The notes: generated by a model from the letters alone, not told the origin. DNA of 27,947 nucleotides from JBGQBN01 sp041494805 (GCA_041494805.1 JBGQBN010000059.1:1-27947); one strand, 5' to 3'. Counted from the first letter of the stretch, positions 1 to 9,292 are shown. Made by a program: numbers and translations.

Positions 1-504
1 ATCCTTCACATCGGCGCCGACCATTTCTAGCCAAACGGCATGCGATGTTCGGAGGCTTTGCCAGTTGACCCAGCCAAGTCCCAACTTCCCTGCCGCGGGC
101 TTGATGAAACGAGTGAGAATGTTGTTGTCTCGGATCGGCTTGCCATCCTTCACCGATTGAAATACCAAGTCGCCTGGTCCATCACACTTTACGGCTCGAT
201 ATTTGCGCACGGCTCGGCTGGCTTTTACTTCCACCGTCAGGATCTTCATGTGGTGGATCCGCTCGACAACACACCGGTTTACTGCAATCGTGGCATTTGA
301 AGACTCGCTTTTCGGCGCACCCCAATCGCCACGGCAGTACCGCTCATCGATTGTGATTGACTCCTCGTTTATGTCTTCCCACCTCAAACCTGCTAACTCG
401 CTTACCCGAAGACCCGTGAAGATCGCCACATAGACCATTGTGGCGTAGGGCTCGGCGATTAGCTCCACTAACTTGTGAAATTGAGTCGGAGTAAGGTCTA
501 TGGA
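1..504 (-). pseudogene. Tyrosine recombinase (phage-type integrase) catalytic domain, truncated by window edge and 5'-broken
   Basis: On the minus strand a frame of 168 codons stays open from 504 to the window edge without a stop. It reads as the catalytic domain of a tyrosine recombinase, which cuts and rejoins DNA at attachment sites. The first catalytic Arg lies in TGLRVSELAGL (R33 of the fragment). A likely beta-hairpin Lys lies in APKSES (K65). Box II is NWQSLRTSHAVWL (R152), with Trp-Gln where many members have a His. The part with the final His and the nucleophilic Tyr should lie left of position 1. Directly upstream the frame meets a TGA at 505-507, and the neighbouring frame continues for 41 codons (623 to 501), so the gene looks frameshifted. 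The family is clear; whether it is a pseudogene or suffers a sequencing error is less certain. Confidence 0.8.
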
Positions 505-750
505 TCACCCAGTTCCCGAGCGTTGGCTTCAACATATAGCGGCGGAACTGAAATCTCTTGCACAACAGGTACGCCCTTAGGGCGTAGCGGGGTGTATTGG
601 CCGCGCAGGGCCGCTATGGCAGATCATGGTGCCGAAAACCTAATATGCGGAGGGTCTGTAACTCTATCAGGGCACTAGCCGTGTTTTGCTGGTCAGACGT
701 GAGTCGAAACCACATGGTTTCCAAACACCGAAGAATCCTGATTTGTGGGC
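505..750. other. Broken coding remnants upstream of the integrase fragment
   Basis: No intact gene is visible here. On the minus strand 623-501 is open and ends in ...VEANARELGDP, one frame off the integrase, so it may be the shifted upstream part of that gene. A second short minus-strand frame, 757-614 (47 codons from ATG), ends with GFRHHDLP, which faintly resembles the box II HDLR motif of tyrosine recombinases but stops there. Both pieces fit a decayed recombinase or mobile-element end. Neither can be assigned on its own. Confidence 0.35.
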
Positions 751-780
751 TTGACATGGCTGCTGCGTTATAGGCAGAAT
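751..780 (+). promoter_or_regulatory. Candidate sigma-70 promoter for the first TonB-dependent receptor
   Basis: TTGACA at 751-756 is a perfect -35 hexamer. CAGAAT at 775-780 follows after 18 nt and matches four of six -10 positions. This would leave a leader of roughly 185 nt before the chosen start at 974. It is a candidate from consensus only. Confidence 0.4.
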
Positions 781-973
781 CGCGTCGTCAGTGCTGATCG
801 TGTCCGGGCGGTGTTCGACCGCATTTCTTTCCTTTGCATTCATAAATGTTTTACAGGCCCTCGGCCTGGGGAGGCCATTTCACAAGTTGCGCGTTGGCTC
901 CAGCGCACGAATGGTTGGGGGGCAGTGCATCACTACCCTATCGATGAAGTGCAAGGGAAGGAGTGGAATACCT

Positions 974-3900
974 ATGGGATCCAGAGAACTGCAGAGGATC
1001 AGAATCGTCCGAATTTGTTTGACGACGGCGGTGATGCTTCTCGCGTTGCTGGCGGGCACCAGAGCTGCCTGGGGACAGACCTCGATTCGAGGTACGGTGA
1101 CGGATCCGAGCGGCAGTGTTGTGGCAGGGGCCACAGTGGTTCTGGCGAACGCCGAATCCAAGACGGAGCGGACCGCCACGACGGGAGGGGAGGGGGAGTA
1201 CCGGTTTCTGTTTCTCCCTCCCGGGATCTATACGCTCACAGTTACTGCCACCGGATTTCGGCATTACGAGCAGACCGGTCTGGAATTGCTGGTGAATACT
1301 CCGGCCACGGCGAACGTGCAGCTTAAGGTGGGCGGAGCCGGTGAAACTGTTACGGTAACGTCGGAAGCGCCAGCGTTGAATCTGGTGGATGCGTCGATCG
1401 GCAACTCCTTCAATGAAACGCAAGTCAAGCAGATTCCGTTGGAAGGCCGCAATGTCCCCGATTTGCTGAGCCTGCAAGCCGGCGTTGCCTATACTGGCAA
1501 TCGTCCGGATATTGACAAAGACCAGGACACGCGCAACGGTGCGGTGAATGGCGCACGGAGTGATCAAAGCAACATCACTCTCGACGGCGTGGACGTGAAC
1601 GATGAGTCCAATGGATATGCCTTCACTTCCGTGCTGCCTACGACGCTCGATTCCGTCCAGGAATTTCGCGTCACCACCGCGAACTATAACGCCGATCAAG
1701 GGGACGGTTCTGGGGCACAGGTGGCGCTGGTCACTAGGAGCGGCAGCAACGCCTTCCACGGTTCGCTCTACGAATACCACCGCAACACCTTCACAAGCGC
1801 CAACGACTACTTCGTCAAAGGCGCGGAAATCCGGAGCGGGCAGCCAAATGTTCCGGCCAAGTTGATCCGCAATATCTTCGGGGTCTCGCTAGGCGGGCCA
1901 ATCCGGAAAGATCGCTTGTTTTTCTTCGTAAACTATGAGGGCACGCGGCAGCGGGAAGAGCAGAGCACGGTGCGCACGATTCCCACTCCCAGCCTCTGCC
2001 AAGGCAATATTCAATATGTAGATGTGAACGGCGGAATCACGAAGCTGACGCCGAGCGACATTAAGAATCTCGATCCTCTAGGTCTGGGCATCAATCCTGC
2101 GATCGAAAACGCAGGTAAGACGGGATACTTCGACCAGACTTTCTGCACCGGCAAATTTGCCACCAATGACAGCTCAGTAGGCGACGGTTTGAATTATGCC
2201 GGCTACCGTTTTCGTGCGCCCGTCAGCCTGGATAACAACGCCTTCATTGCCCGCCTCGACTACCATCTCACCGCGGATGGCAAGCACACTTTGTTCTGGC
2301 GGGGCGCCCTGCAAAACATATTCAATCCGCAGGCGCCCTTCCTGCCGGGAGCGCCGCCCGAGGAAACGTTGACGGACCACAGCAAAGGATTCGTCGTCGG
2401 ATACACGTCTGTTCTCACCCCGACGGTGGTCAATACTTTCCACTGGGGATTCACTCGCCAGAGCACCGGTATTGTGGGCAACTCGAACCAGTCGTGGGAT
2501 GCTTTCTACGGCCTCGATCAGGGCTTCACCTACAGCCACAACGCGCAGACGCCCGTGCACAATCTGCTCGATGATTTCTCCTGGACTAAGGGTAACCACA
2601 CCCTTCAGTTGGGGGGCAACGTCGGCTTCGCCCGCGACCCTCGTGTCAGCTATGAGCATTCTTTCAGCTTGGGGAAAGGGGCCACCAACTGGATGTCCCC
2701 CACTGGTTTCGCCAATACCGGCGGCTTGCTGGATCCTGCGAATGGTGGGTTTGCGGAACCGGAATCGAGCCCAGCCTATGACTATCCAATTCTGGGCTTG
2801 CTGGGTATGGTTTCGGATGTGGTCGGGAATTACAACTACGACAAGAGTGGCAATGCGTTGGCGCCCGGCGCTCCGGTGAAGCGGAACTATGGGCTCAACT
2901 GGTACGAACTCTATGCCCAAGACTCCTGGCGCATTAAGCCGAACCTGACGATTACGTACGGCGTGCGCTGGTCGCTGTTTCCGCCGCCCTGGGAGGTGAA
3001 CGGTTTACAGGCCTCGCCTACAGTCAACCTTGGGCAGCAGTTTGACCAGAACGTCAAGAACATGCAACAAGGCGTGGGGTATGACGCCACTCCACTCGTT
3101 TCCTTCATTCTTGGAGGGCCAGCCAACAACGGGCCTGGTTTTTACAACTTTGAGAAGTCGGATTTCTCGCCACGCGTCTCCGTCGCGTATTCGCCGCGTC
3201 CGCAAAGCGGTTGGCTGAGAAGAATCGTTGGGGCAGGCGACAAGACCGTCATCCGTGGAGGTTTCAGCAAGGTTTACGATCGCGCGGGGATGCAACTACT
3301 CAGCACCTTTGACGCCAACGCTCCTGGAGGCCTATCCGCAACCGTGCAGAACCCTTGCTGCAGTCCGCTTGATCCCGGGGGTTCGGGAACGCCTTACGAT
3401 ACCGCCGACGGCGTACCGCGCATAACCAATGTCAACGTAATTCCCACGACGAACCAGTTCGGTGACGTATTCTTTGAGCCGGCTCCTGCGGGAGCTTTCC
3501 CGCAGACGCCGCCACCATTCGGACAGGCCATCACATGGGGAATCGACCAATCCATTAAGACTCCCTATGCTTACGCCATCGACTTCTCGATTGGGCGCGA
3601 GTTGCCGAACAGATTCTCGTTGCAATTGTCCTACGCGGGCCGTTTAGGCCGCAACCTGCTCACGCAGCGCGACCTGAGACAGCCGCTCGATCTGGTGGAT
3701 CCGAAGACTGGGATCGACTACTTTTCGGCGGCCACGGCACTGGCGAAGGTGGCTCTAGCGCATCAGAACAACCCATCGTTTGGGGCCGGCCAGGTCACCG
3801 ACACAATGGTTGGCCCGACGGCTGCATTCTGGCATGGCATGGTGCCGGTTGCCCCAAGCTATCAAGATCTCTTTACCGGCTTTAGCGGAAGCCTAATTCA

Positions 3901-4912
3901 AGCCGTATACGACCTTTATTACAACCCCAATGTTTCCTACGTCGGCAACGAAGTGGTGGGACTTGGCGATATCGACATCTACTACGGGCTTGGGGACAAC
4001 CTGGGCAACGCTTTGTTCTTTAACAATCCGAAGGGGACGCCAGGACCGGGCGATGTTCTTAACAATCAAGCAACGACAATGTACGCCTGGAGTTCCATCG
4101 GCAGATCGAGCTACAACGCGCTCCAGGCCAGTCTGAGGAAGCAGTTCAGCTCTGGGTTGCAATTCGACCTGAACTACACCTATTCCAAGTCGATTGACAT
4201 CAGTTCCTCCGCGACCCGCTTGGGTTTTAGCTCGAGCGTAAACGTTGGAGCTCCCGGAACTCGGCTGGTGAATGCATTTTCTCCGGACCAGCGCCGAGGA
4301 GTCTCGGATTTCGACACGACCCACCAGATCAACGCCAACTGGATTGCTGAACTGCCGTTTGGCAAGAGCAAGCACTTCGTCGGCAACGCTGGCTCGGCCC
4401 TCGATGCCTTCATTGGCGGCTGGCAGCTTTCAGGTCTGGCGCGGTGGACTAGCGGCTTCCCGTTCACCGTAGATAACGGTAATTTCTGGCCCACCGACTG
4501 GGATGAGCAGGGTATCGCACAAATGATCGCCAGACCGCAAACTGGAAGCTTCAAGCAATCAGATGGCACGGTCAGTGTTTTCTCCAATCCGTCCACTTCT
4601 TTCAACGACTTCGTTCATCCTTTTCCCGGCCAAAGCGGTTCACGAAATGTGGTCCGTGGGGATGGGTACGCCGGTTTGGACATGGCCCTGAGCAAGCGCT
4701 TGAAGATGCCATTCGAGAGCCACAGCTTGCAGTTCCGCTGGGAGGTTTTCAACGTGCTGAACCTCACCCGGTTTAACGTCCTGTCAGGTCTGGGGACGCA
4801 AGCTTGCGCTTGCATCGCCTCATTGCAACAGGTGCCGCAATCGTTCGGCGACTACACCGGCCTGCTGACGCAACCTCGCGTTATGCAGTTCGCACTGCGG
4901 TACGAATTTTGA
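974..4912 (+). CDS. TonB-dependent receptor, Oar-like, with N-terminal carboxypeptidase-regulatory-like domain
   Basis: A large outer-membrane receptor of 1312 aa. Such receptors take up bulky ligands using energy from TonB-ExbBD. A signal peptide is visible (hydrophobic CLTTAVMLLALLAG, cleavage near AWGQ, residue 35). It is followed by a carboxypeptidase-regulatory-like Ig-type domain beginning SIRGTVTDPSGSVVAGATV (about 36-115), a plug-like region with QIPLEGRNVPDLLSLQAGV (about 150-260), and a long barrel ending in aromatic ...QFALRYEF, typical of outer-membrane barrels. The start at 974 has AAGGAG at 958-963, 10 nt upstream; the frame is open further upstream, but those starts would place a long extension before the signal peptide. 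The APC permease follows after 68 bp and could be co-transcribed. The ligand is unknown. The architecture is typical of Acidobacteriota. Confidence 0.93.
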   Translation: MGSRELQRIRIVRICLTTAVMLLALLAGTRAAWGQTSIRGTVTDPSGSVVAGATVVLANAESKTERTATTGGEGEYRFLFLPPGIYTLTVTATGFRHYEQTGLELLVNTPATANVQLKVGGAGETVTVTSEAPALNLVDASIGNSFNETQVKQIPLEGRNVPDLLSLQAGVAYTGNRPDIDKDQDTRNGAVNGARSDQSNITLDGVDVNDESNGYAFTSVLPTTLDSVQEFRVTTANYNADQGDGSGAQVALVTRSGSNAFHGSLYEYHRNTFTSANDYFVKGAEIRSGQPNVPAKLIRNIFGVSLGGPIRKDRLFFFVNYEGTRQREEQSTVRTIPTPSLCQGNIQYVDVNGGITKLTPSDIKNLDPLGLGINPAIENAGKTGYFDQTFCTGKFATNDSSVGDGLNYAGYRFRAPVSLDNNAFIARLDYHLTADGKHTLFWRGALQNIFNPQAPFLPGAPPEETLTDHSKGFVVGYTSVLTPTVVNTFHWGFTRQSTGIVGNSNQSWDAFYGLDQGFTYSHNAQTPVHNLLDDFSWTKGNHTLQLGGNVGFARDPRVSYEHSFSLGKGATNWMSPTGFANTGGLLDPANGGFAEPESSPAYDYPILGLLGMVSDVVGNYNYDKSGNALAPGAPVKRNYGLNWYELYAQDSWRIKPNLTITYGVRWSLFPPPWEVNGLQASPTVNLGQQFDQNVKNMQQGVGYDATPLVSFILGGPANNGPGFYNFEKSDFSPRVSVAYSPRPQSGWLRRIVGAGDKTVIRGGFSKVYDRAGMQLLSTFDANAPGGLSATVQNPCCSPLDPGGSGTPYDTADGVPRITNVNVIPTTNQFGDVFFEPAPAGAFPQTPPPFGQAITWGIDQSIKTPYAYAIDFSIGRELPNRFSLQLSYAGRLGRNLLTQRDLRQPLDLVDPKTGIDYFSAATALAKVALAHQNNPSFGAGQVTDTMVGPTAAFWHGMVPVAPSYQDLFTGFSGSLIQAVYDLYYNPNVSYVGNEVVGLGDIDIYYGLGDNLGNALFFNNPKGTPGPGDVLNNQATTMYAWSSIGRSSYNALQASLRKQFSSGLQFDLNYTYSKSIDISSSATRLGFSSSVNVGAPGTRLVNAFSPDQRRGVSDFDTTHQINANWIAELPFGKSKHFVGNAGSALDAFIGGWQLSGLARWTSGFPFTVDNGNFWPTDWDEQGIAQMIARPQTGSFKQSDGTVSVFSNPSTSFNDFVHPFPGQSGSRNVVRGDGYAGLDMALSKRLKMPFESHSLQFRWEVFNVLNLTRFNVLSGLGTQACACIASLQQVPQSFGDYTGLLTQPRVMQFALRYEF

Positions 4913-4924
4913 GGATGCGGGCTT

Positions 4925-4952
4925 CGGACGGTCACGATCGCACGGCCGTCCG
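4925..4952 (+). terminator. Stem-loop downstream of the first TonB-dependent receptor
   Basis: CGGACGG (4925-4931) pairs perfectly with CCGTCCG (4946-4952) across a 14-nt loop, just after the receptor stop codon. No U-tract follows, so it may be a weak terminator, an attenuator or an mRNA-stabilising hairpin ahead of the permease gene. Confidence 0.3.
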
Positions 4953-4980
4953 GACCTTCCTATAGACTCCTAGAAATCTC

Positions 4981-6378
4981 ATGATTACACTGGCTCGCAA
5001 GCTGCGGTTGATCGATTACTTTGCGCTAGCTTTCGGCGTGATGGTAGGAACTGCCTGGTTGGTCGTCATGGACGACATACTGCAGCGTGGCGGGCCGTTG
5101 GGCGCGCTCCTGGGATTCACCGCGGGCGCACTGATGTTGTTGCCTATCGGTTATGTCTATGGCCAGTTGGTCAGGGCAATTCCCGACGCGGGTGCGGAGG
5201 TGGCTTACACGGCCAGGTTCTTTTCGCCGGGAGTAAGTTTCGTGACCGGCTGGATGGTGTTCCTGAGCTACTTCCTGACTTGCCCGTTCGAGGCCCTGGC
5301 CGCGGGAAGAATCAGCGGCTACTTGTTTCCGTCACTGAATACTTTTGAGTTGTATCGCCTCGGCGGGCACCCCGTTTATCTGCCCCACGTAATTCTCGGA
5401 CTCATCATCACGGTCCTGTTGACCTGGTTGAATTATCGCGGCATACAAGCGAGCGCACGATTGGCGAAGTGGACAACATTTACATTCCTTACTCTGGTCG
5501 TGATCTTTGCTTTGGCGGGCGCAAGCCATGGCGCTGCACCCAACCTTCATCCATTATTCAGCCACACCCCTCTTTTATCCGTGTTACTGGTTTGGCAGGT
5601 AGTTCCCTGGCTGTTGGGGGGCTTTGAATCAGTAGGTAAGTGTGCCGAAGAGGCCAGTCCCGATTTCCTGGGACGCGATTTTTCCATTGCCATCGCGCTC
5701 ACGATCCTTGTGGGACTTGCTTTCTTCTGGGTGGTGATCTCGGCCGTGGCTTATGTGGCTCCCTGGCAGACTCTCAGGAACAATCAGCAATTCCCGACCG
5801 CCGTGGCATTCGAACGGGCGTTGCACGCGCACTGGATCGTCATCCTGATCATGGGGTCGGCACTGATCGCCTTGATACAAGCATTCAACGCGAACATGGT
5901 CGCCTCATCACGATTGCTGTTCGCCATGGGGAGGCGAAACCTGCTCGACCACCGCATGGGCCGCATTCATTCTGTGAATCAGACGCCATCGACGGCGGTG
6001 ATCACTGTGGGGGTAGCGACGGCGCTTACTATATTGCTCGGGGAAGCAGGGCTGGTCCCAATCTTGGAAGTTGGAGCGCTGGCCTCCGCAGTCGGCTGGA
6101 TGGCAGGCTGCGCCTCCTACTGCCGTATGACGCCCTCATTGCGCGGTCGCGCTGCTGCCACGTTCGGCCTGTTGGTTACTTCACTCATGGTCGTGGTGAA
6201 AGTAGTTCCTTTCGTTCCGGGTCACTTTACGCGCTACGAGTGGATGGCACTGGCGCTCTGGGGTGGGCTGGGAGCTCTGATCAGAGCGACCAGAAACCGA
6301 GGGGAACCAACCTCCGAGCACAAGTTCGAGATCCAGGACGTTGCCCCCGAACATCCGGTTCTGGATCCTGAGCCTTGA
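4981..6378 (+). CDS. APC-superfamily amino acid/organic cation permease
   Basis: An inner-membrane secondary transporter of 465 aa with about a dozen hydrophobic segments spread along its length. The first segment carries the glycine-rich substrate-site motif (FGVMVGTAW, about residues 18-26) of APC-family permeases, and PDAGAEVAYTARFF follows the second segment, as is usual for the family. The C-terminus is a short charged cytosolic tail. The length is normal for the family (about 450-500 aa). No strong ribosome-binding site is visible before this ATG, but it lies 68 bp after the receptor gene on the same strand and is probably co-expressed. It could import an amino acid, amine or related solute; the substrate cannot be told. 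Positions 6237-6275 of the gene recur exactly, inverted, at 27404-27442. Confidence 0.87.
   Translation: MITLARKLRLIDYFALAFGVMVGTAWLVVMDDILQRGGPLGALLGFTAGALMLLPIGYVYGQLVRAIPDAGAEVAYTARFFSPGVSFVTGWMVFLSYFLTCPFEALAAGRISGYLFPSLNTFELYRLGGHPVYLPHVILGLIITVLLTWLNYRGIQASARLAKWTTFTFLTLVVIFALAGASHGAAPNLHPLFSHTPLLSVLLVWQVVPWLLGGFESVGKCAEEASPDFLGRDFSIAIALTILVGLAFFWVVISAVAYVAPWQTLRNNQQFPTAVAFERALHAHWIVILIMGSALIALIQAFNANMVASSRLLFAMGRRNLLDHRMGRIHSVNQTPSTAVITVGVATALTILLGEAGLVPILEVGALASAVGWMAGCASYCRMTPSLRGRAAATFGLLVTSLMVVVKVVPFVPGHFTRYEWMALALWGGLGALIRATRNRGEPTSEHKFEIQDVAPEHPVLDPEP
6237..6275 (+). repeat. 39-bp segment duplicated in inverted orientation (copy A, inside the APC permease gene)
   Basis: These 39 bp, coding for part of a hydrophobic segment (about EWMALALWGGLGA), match the reverse complement of 27404-27442 at every base, and identity stops abruptly at both ends. 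Copy A lies in an intact reading frame, so it is presumably the source. Confidence 0.9.
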
Positions 6379-6427
6379 CGGTTCATCAGTCTGCGTTTCC
6401 GGGAAGCGGCATTCATGCAGTAGGCTG

Positions 6428-6473
6428 CCGGATAGCTGTTGATAACAGCGCATGTTACCAACTAACCGGATAG
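6428..6473. repeat. Short hairpin flanked by a repeated octamer between convergent genes
   Basis: A perfect inverted repeat, GCTGTT-GAT-AACAGC (6435-6449), lies in the gap between the convergent APC and NCS2 permease genes. The octamer CCGGATAG occurs at 6428-6435 and again at 6466-6473. It may act as a weak bidirectional terminator. No U-run is present. Nothing else is evident in 6379-6589. Confidence 0.3.
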
Positions 6474-6589
6474 GGAATGATAAACGCGAGTGTTTACCGA
6501 TGGCATCCGCCGCCGTTCCTTTCGTGGTCGCTCTGTTGCGCCAGAACTAGAGCGAATGGCAGTGGGGAGGCAGCGCCCACCGGGAAGGT

Positions 6590-8119
6590 TCAGATCCCGT
6601 CACGCACCGTCTCTAAGTCGCCTCTCCACCATCGAGCGGAATATACGATCACGGCTGCCGCTAACCATCCAGCGGCATACATCGGCTGTGCTCCCCAACG
6701 GAAGATTGCCGAGTGCATCATTCCGAGCCACGAAAACACCGCGGCGACCACACACCATAGAGCCGCGCACCCAAAGTTTCGATCGATCAACTCCGTGATC
6801 ATCGAGGCAACAACCAGAACGAGGAAGAGGAACCCACTGCCAAGTCCCTGCACTGACGACCAATAGATCGAGTGATTGAGTGCAGTCTGGACCTCAGGAT
6901 TCGCCGGGGAAAGCTGGAGGGCTGGTAACGCGGAGTTTACCGCTGCCGCCACGACAGCGCCGGCTGGCAGAACAAATCCCAGAAGGACCGCGCTCAGATA
7001 TTTTCGATCCACGCGCCGCAACGTGGCCATCCCCACGCCCACGGATACATAAGCAATCATCGCCGCCAGAATGGGCCAGGGAAATAGTTGTGCAATAAAG
7101 AATGTGAGTCCGCTCATGACCACGAGGGCAAGGATGATGGGGGTCCAGAGCGCGAAGCCAATTCGAGCTCCCATTGCCTTGTAGGGAGGATGCATGGCGT
7201 ACACGACGGGAGTAACTACACTGCCTGCGGCGCCACAAACCAAGGTGCCGATGCCATCCCACGCGACTACCTTCCTGGCGTCGTAGTTGTCCCCCGCGGC
7301 GGTGGCGCCTTCCACGGAAGCAATATCCTGAAGAACTTGATAGATGGCTATCGGCAGGATCACGGACAAGTAAGGCAAGGCAAGCACCATCGCCCGCAGG
7401 GGCCCCAGGGATGCGACCCACGGAACGCCAGGCGAGATCCCTTGCCACACGGGGTGAACATATCCAATGCTCAGCCCAACCATTAGCGGGAGTATCCAGG
7501 CGACGATAAACGGAGGAATTCTCCAAGAGGTGATGGGCACATTGGCAAGAACACTGATCGCAACGATGGTCAGGGCTACGATGCCAACCAACGGCTGATC
7601 AAACACTCGTTGCAGAAGGACCAGAGCGAGGTAACTGTACATTGCTGCCCCGAAGACCGTCATGGCGGCCGGCACCGGGATGAAGCGTCGCAACCAACCA
7701 GCAAAGGGTGCCGCGATCAGTTTGATGAGACCCGTCCAAACGACTGCCGCAGCGCCCATCTGCCAGGCCTGAGTCTCGTCATGAGTCTGAAGATACACAG
7801 GCACCACGATGGACAAGGTGTAGGCGATGATGGCGGGCACGTTATTCCCGTAAACGTGGGCGGTGACGTCGTTGCGGCCTTCTTTTTTTCTTAGGCGAAC
7901 CGCCATGGCCGTCAGGCCGGCAGAGCCGATCAGGAATCCCAACGCATAGCCCGGCAACAGGTGTCCAACACTGAATGCCAACGGAATTCCCACGGGCACA
8001 AGTAGAAAGACGGGGATGATCATCTGAGCGATATTGAAGCCCACCTGGGCAACGGTGGCGTCGATGTCGCCACGTCCCGGCAGCCACCATCGCGCGGTCG
8101 TGTTTCCGTCTGCTGCCAT
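6590..8119 (-). CDS. NCS2/AGZA-like permease (xanthine-uracil permease superfamily)
   Basis: A polytopic inner-membrane protein of 509 aa, hydrophobic almost throughout. The central stretch GDNYDARKVVAWDGIGTLV, followed by a conserved GSVVTPVVY and GARIGF, resembles the substrate- and cation-binding region of NCS2 (nucleobase-cation symporter 2) and AGZA permeases. The start is well supported by AAGGAG 6 nt before the ATG. It lies 41 bp downstream of the dihydroxyphthalate-decarboxylase-like gene on the same strand, so the two probably form an operon. The family as a whole moves nucleobases. This divergent member, placed next to an aromatic-acid-type enzyme, may carry a different organic acid or cyclic compound; that is inference. 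Confidence 0.78.
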   Translation of the reverse strand: MAADGNTTARWWLPGRGDIDATVAQVGFNIAQMIIPVFLLVPVGIPLAFSVGHLLPGYALGFLIGSAGLTAMAVRLRKKEGRNDVTAHVYGNNVPAIIAYTLSIVVPVYLQTHDETQAWQMGAAAVVWTGLIKLIAAPFAGWLRRFIPVPAAMTVFGAAMYSYLALVLLQRVFDQPLVGIVALTIVAISVLANVPITSWRIPPFIVAWILPLMVGLSIGYVHPVWQGISPGVPWVASLGPLRAMVLALPYLSVILPIAIYQVLQDIASVEGATAAGDNYDARKVVAWDGIGTLVCGAAGSVVTPVVYAMHPPYKAMGARIGFALWTPIILALVVMSGLTFFIAQLFPWPILAAMIAYVSVGVGMATLRRVDRKYLSAVLLGFVLPAGAVVAAAVNSALPALQLSPANPEVQTALNHSIYWSSVQGLGSGFLFLVLVVASMITELIDRNFGCAALWCVVAAVFSWLGMMHSAIFRWGAQPMYAAGWLAAAVIVYSARWWRGDLETVRDGI

Positions 8120-8160
8120 GGAGTCTCCTTACAGTGTTGCAGATGAAAAGACCTGAGCCG

Positions 8161-9153
8161 TTAGATCTTGAACGACTCCAAGGACTCCGGAGCAAAAAGT
8201 TGTCGGGGCGTCAGCTGGCGCTTGGAAAGACCCTGCTCGTAGTGATAGCGCAGGAACGTGCTCAGAGTATGCACGTTCGGCTCAAATCCGTAGGGCCAGA
8301 AGTCTTGTCCCATGGTTGCCCGCGTCTCTTCCACGTGCCGAATGAGCCAGGGCAGCATGTATTTCAGCGCCGCCGTCTGATACAGGTCTTGATAGACTTC
8401 ACGTTGCGCCAACACGAACGCCTTATACAAGGATTGGGCGACCCAGCGATACTTGTCGTAAACCTCGCGGCGAATCACTACCGTGTGCATGATGGGGAAT
8501 ATTTTGGTTCTGCGGTAGTATGCCTGTTCCACGGCCTGATAGTCCTCGAATAGTCTGCGCACCGTGCCGGAACCACGCACGAAGGTGGATGGCATGCGCG
8601 CTGTGTACAGTGCGTCAATCTCACCCGCATCCAGCATGGCTGAAAGAGTCTTGGTTGCAGGGATGGCTTCCAGATGAATCGCGGGTGGCAGTGAAAGCGC
8701 AAGTTTCTCCCCTCGTCCCGGTTCTTCTTCCCCACCGTTGAAATACCTAGTACTGGCGACCGGAACGTTGTACTCGTCGCTGAGGATGCCACGAATCCAG
8801 ACTCCAGCCGTCATCTGATATTCCGGAGTTCCAACGCGCTTCCCGACGAGATCCTTGGGCTCACGAATTCCGCTGTTCTGGTTTATGTAAATGCACGAGT
8901 GCCGGAAGAACCGCGAAGGAAAAATCGGGATGGCGATGAATGGAGAATTCTCTGCGAACAGAGACAGCACGTAGGACGATAAGGACATTTCCGCCACATC
9001 GAATTCACGGTGGCGCAGCATGCGGAAGAAGGTTTCTTCAACTGGAAGGCTCAGGTAGGTGAGCTCGATTCCGTCGACTGGTATGCGGCCTTCCAGCAAT
9101 GCGCGAGTGCGGTCGTAGTTCCAGCACGCCATCGAAAGCCGAAGTTTGCCCAT
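8161..9153 (-). CDS. 4,5-dihydroxyphthalate decarboxylase-like protein (type 2 periplasmic-binding fold, cytosolic)
   Basis: A protein of 330 aa, matching the length of the 4,5-dihydroxyphthalate decarboxylase (Pht5-like) family. That family has the fold of solute-binding proteins (related to the SsuA/NMT1 group) but works as an enzyme. Family-style segments include LACWNYDRTRAL-type sequence at the N-terminus, EETFFRMLRHREFDVAEMS, VGTPEYQMTAGVWIRGIL and EIDALYTARMPS. No signal peptide or lipobox is present, which argues against a transport-binding role and for a cytosolic enzyme. The start has GGGAG about 9 nt upstream. It is the first gene of a minus-strand pair with the NCS2 permease. The named reaction (loss of CO2 from 4,5-dihydroxyphthalate to give protocatechuate) is a family label; no other phthalate gene is in the window, so the true substrate is open. 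Confidence 0.82.
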   Translation of the reverse strand: MGKLRLSMACWNYDRTRALLEGRIPVDGIELTYLSLPVEETFFRMLRHREFDVAEMSLSSYVLSLFAENSPFIAIPIFPSRFFRHSCIYINQNSGIREPKDLVGKRVGTPEYQMTAGVWIRGILSDEYNVPVASTRYFNGGEEEPGRGEKLALSLPPAIHLEAIPATKTLSAMLDAGEIDALYTARMPSTFVRGSGTVRRLFEDYQAVEQAYYRRTKIFPIMHTVVIRREVYDKYRWVAQSLYKAFVLAQREVYQDLYQTAALKYMLPWLIRHVEETRATMGQDFWPYGFEPNVHTLSTFLRYHYEQGLSKRQLTPRQLFAPESLESFKI

Positions 9154-9221
9154 TCATTTCTCCCGCTGAAGCGCACAAGGTATCTTCAGCACTCTCACAA
9201 TTGCTTCCGCTGAGGCCTGAC

Positions 9222-9250
9222 ATTATACGGAAAGCGTTCGGAAGGAAAGA
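9222..9250 (-). promoter_or_regulatory. Candidate promoter for the decarboxylase-like/permease operon
   Basis: On the minus strand a perfect TATAAT occupies 9227-9222, about 70 nt before the start codon at 9153. The -35 region near 9250-9245 (TCTTTC) is poor. It faces away from the plus-strand promoter at 9293-9321, making a divergent control region. Confidence 0.45.
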
Positions 9251-9292
9251 GGACTCAGGCAGCACGGGACCGGTGTTGCTGGGCAAACGGGT

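Noticed and set aside
614..757. A 47-codon minus-strand frame ending GFRHHDLP as an independent small gene
   Set aside because: The HHDL resemblance to integrase box II is too short to name a gene, and the frame overlaps the likely receptor promoter; it is recorded only as a possible relic.
938..1780. A 280-codon minus-strand frame opposite the first receptor
   Set aside because: It is Arg- and Gly-rich with no family features and lies antisense to the signal peptide and regulatory domain of a clear gene.
6590..9153. Treating the 8161-9153 product as the binding protein of an ABC transporter
   Set aside because: It has no signal peptide or lipobox, and no ABC ATPase or permease subunit is nearby; the neighbour is a secondary transporter.
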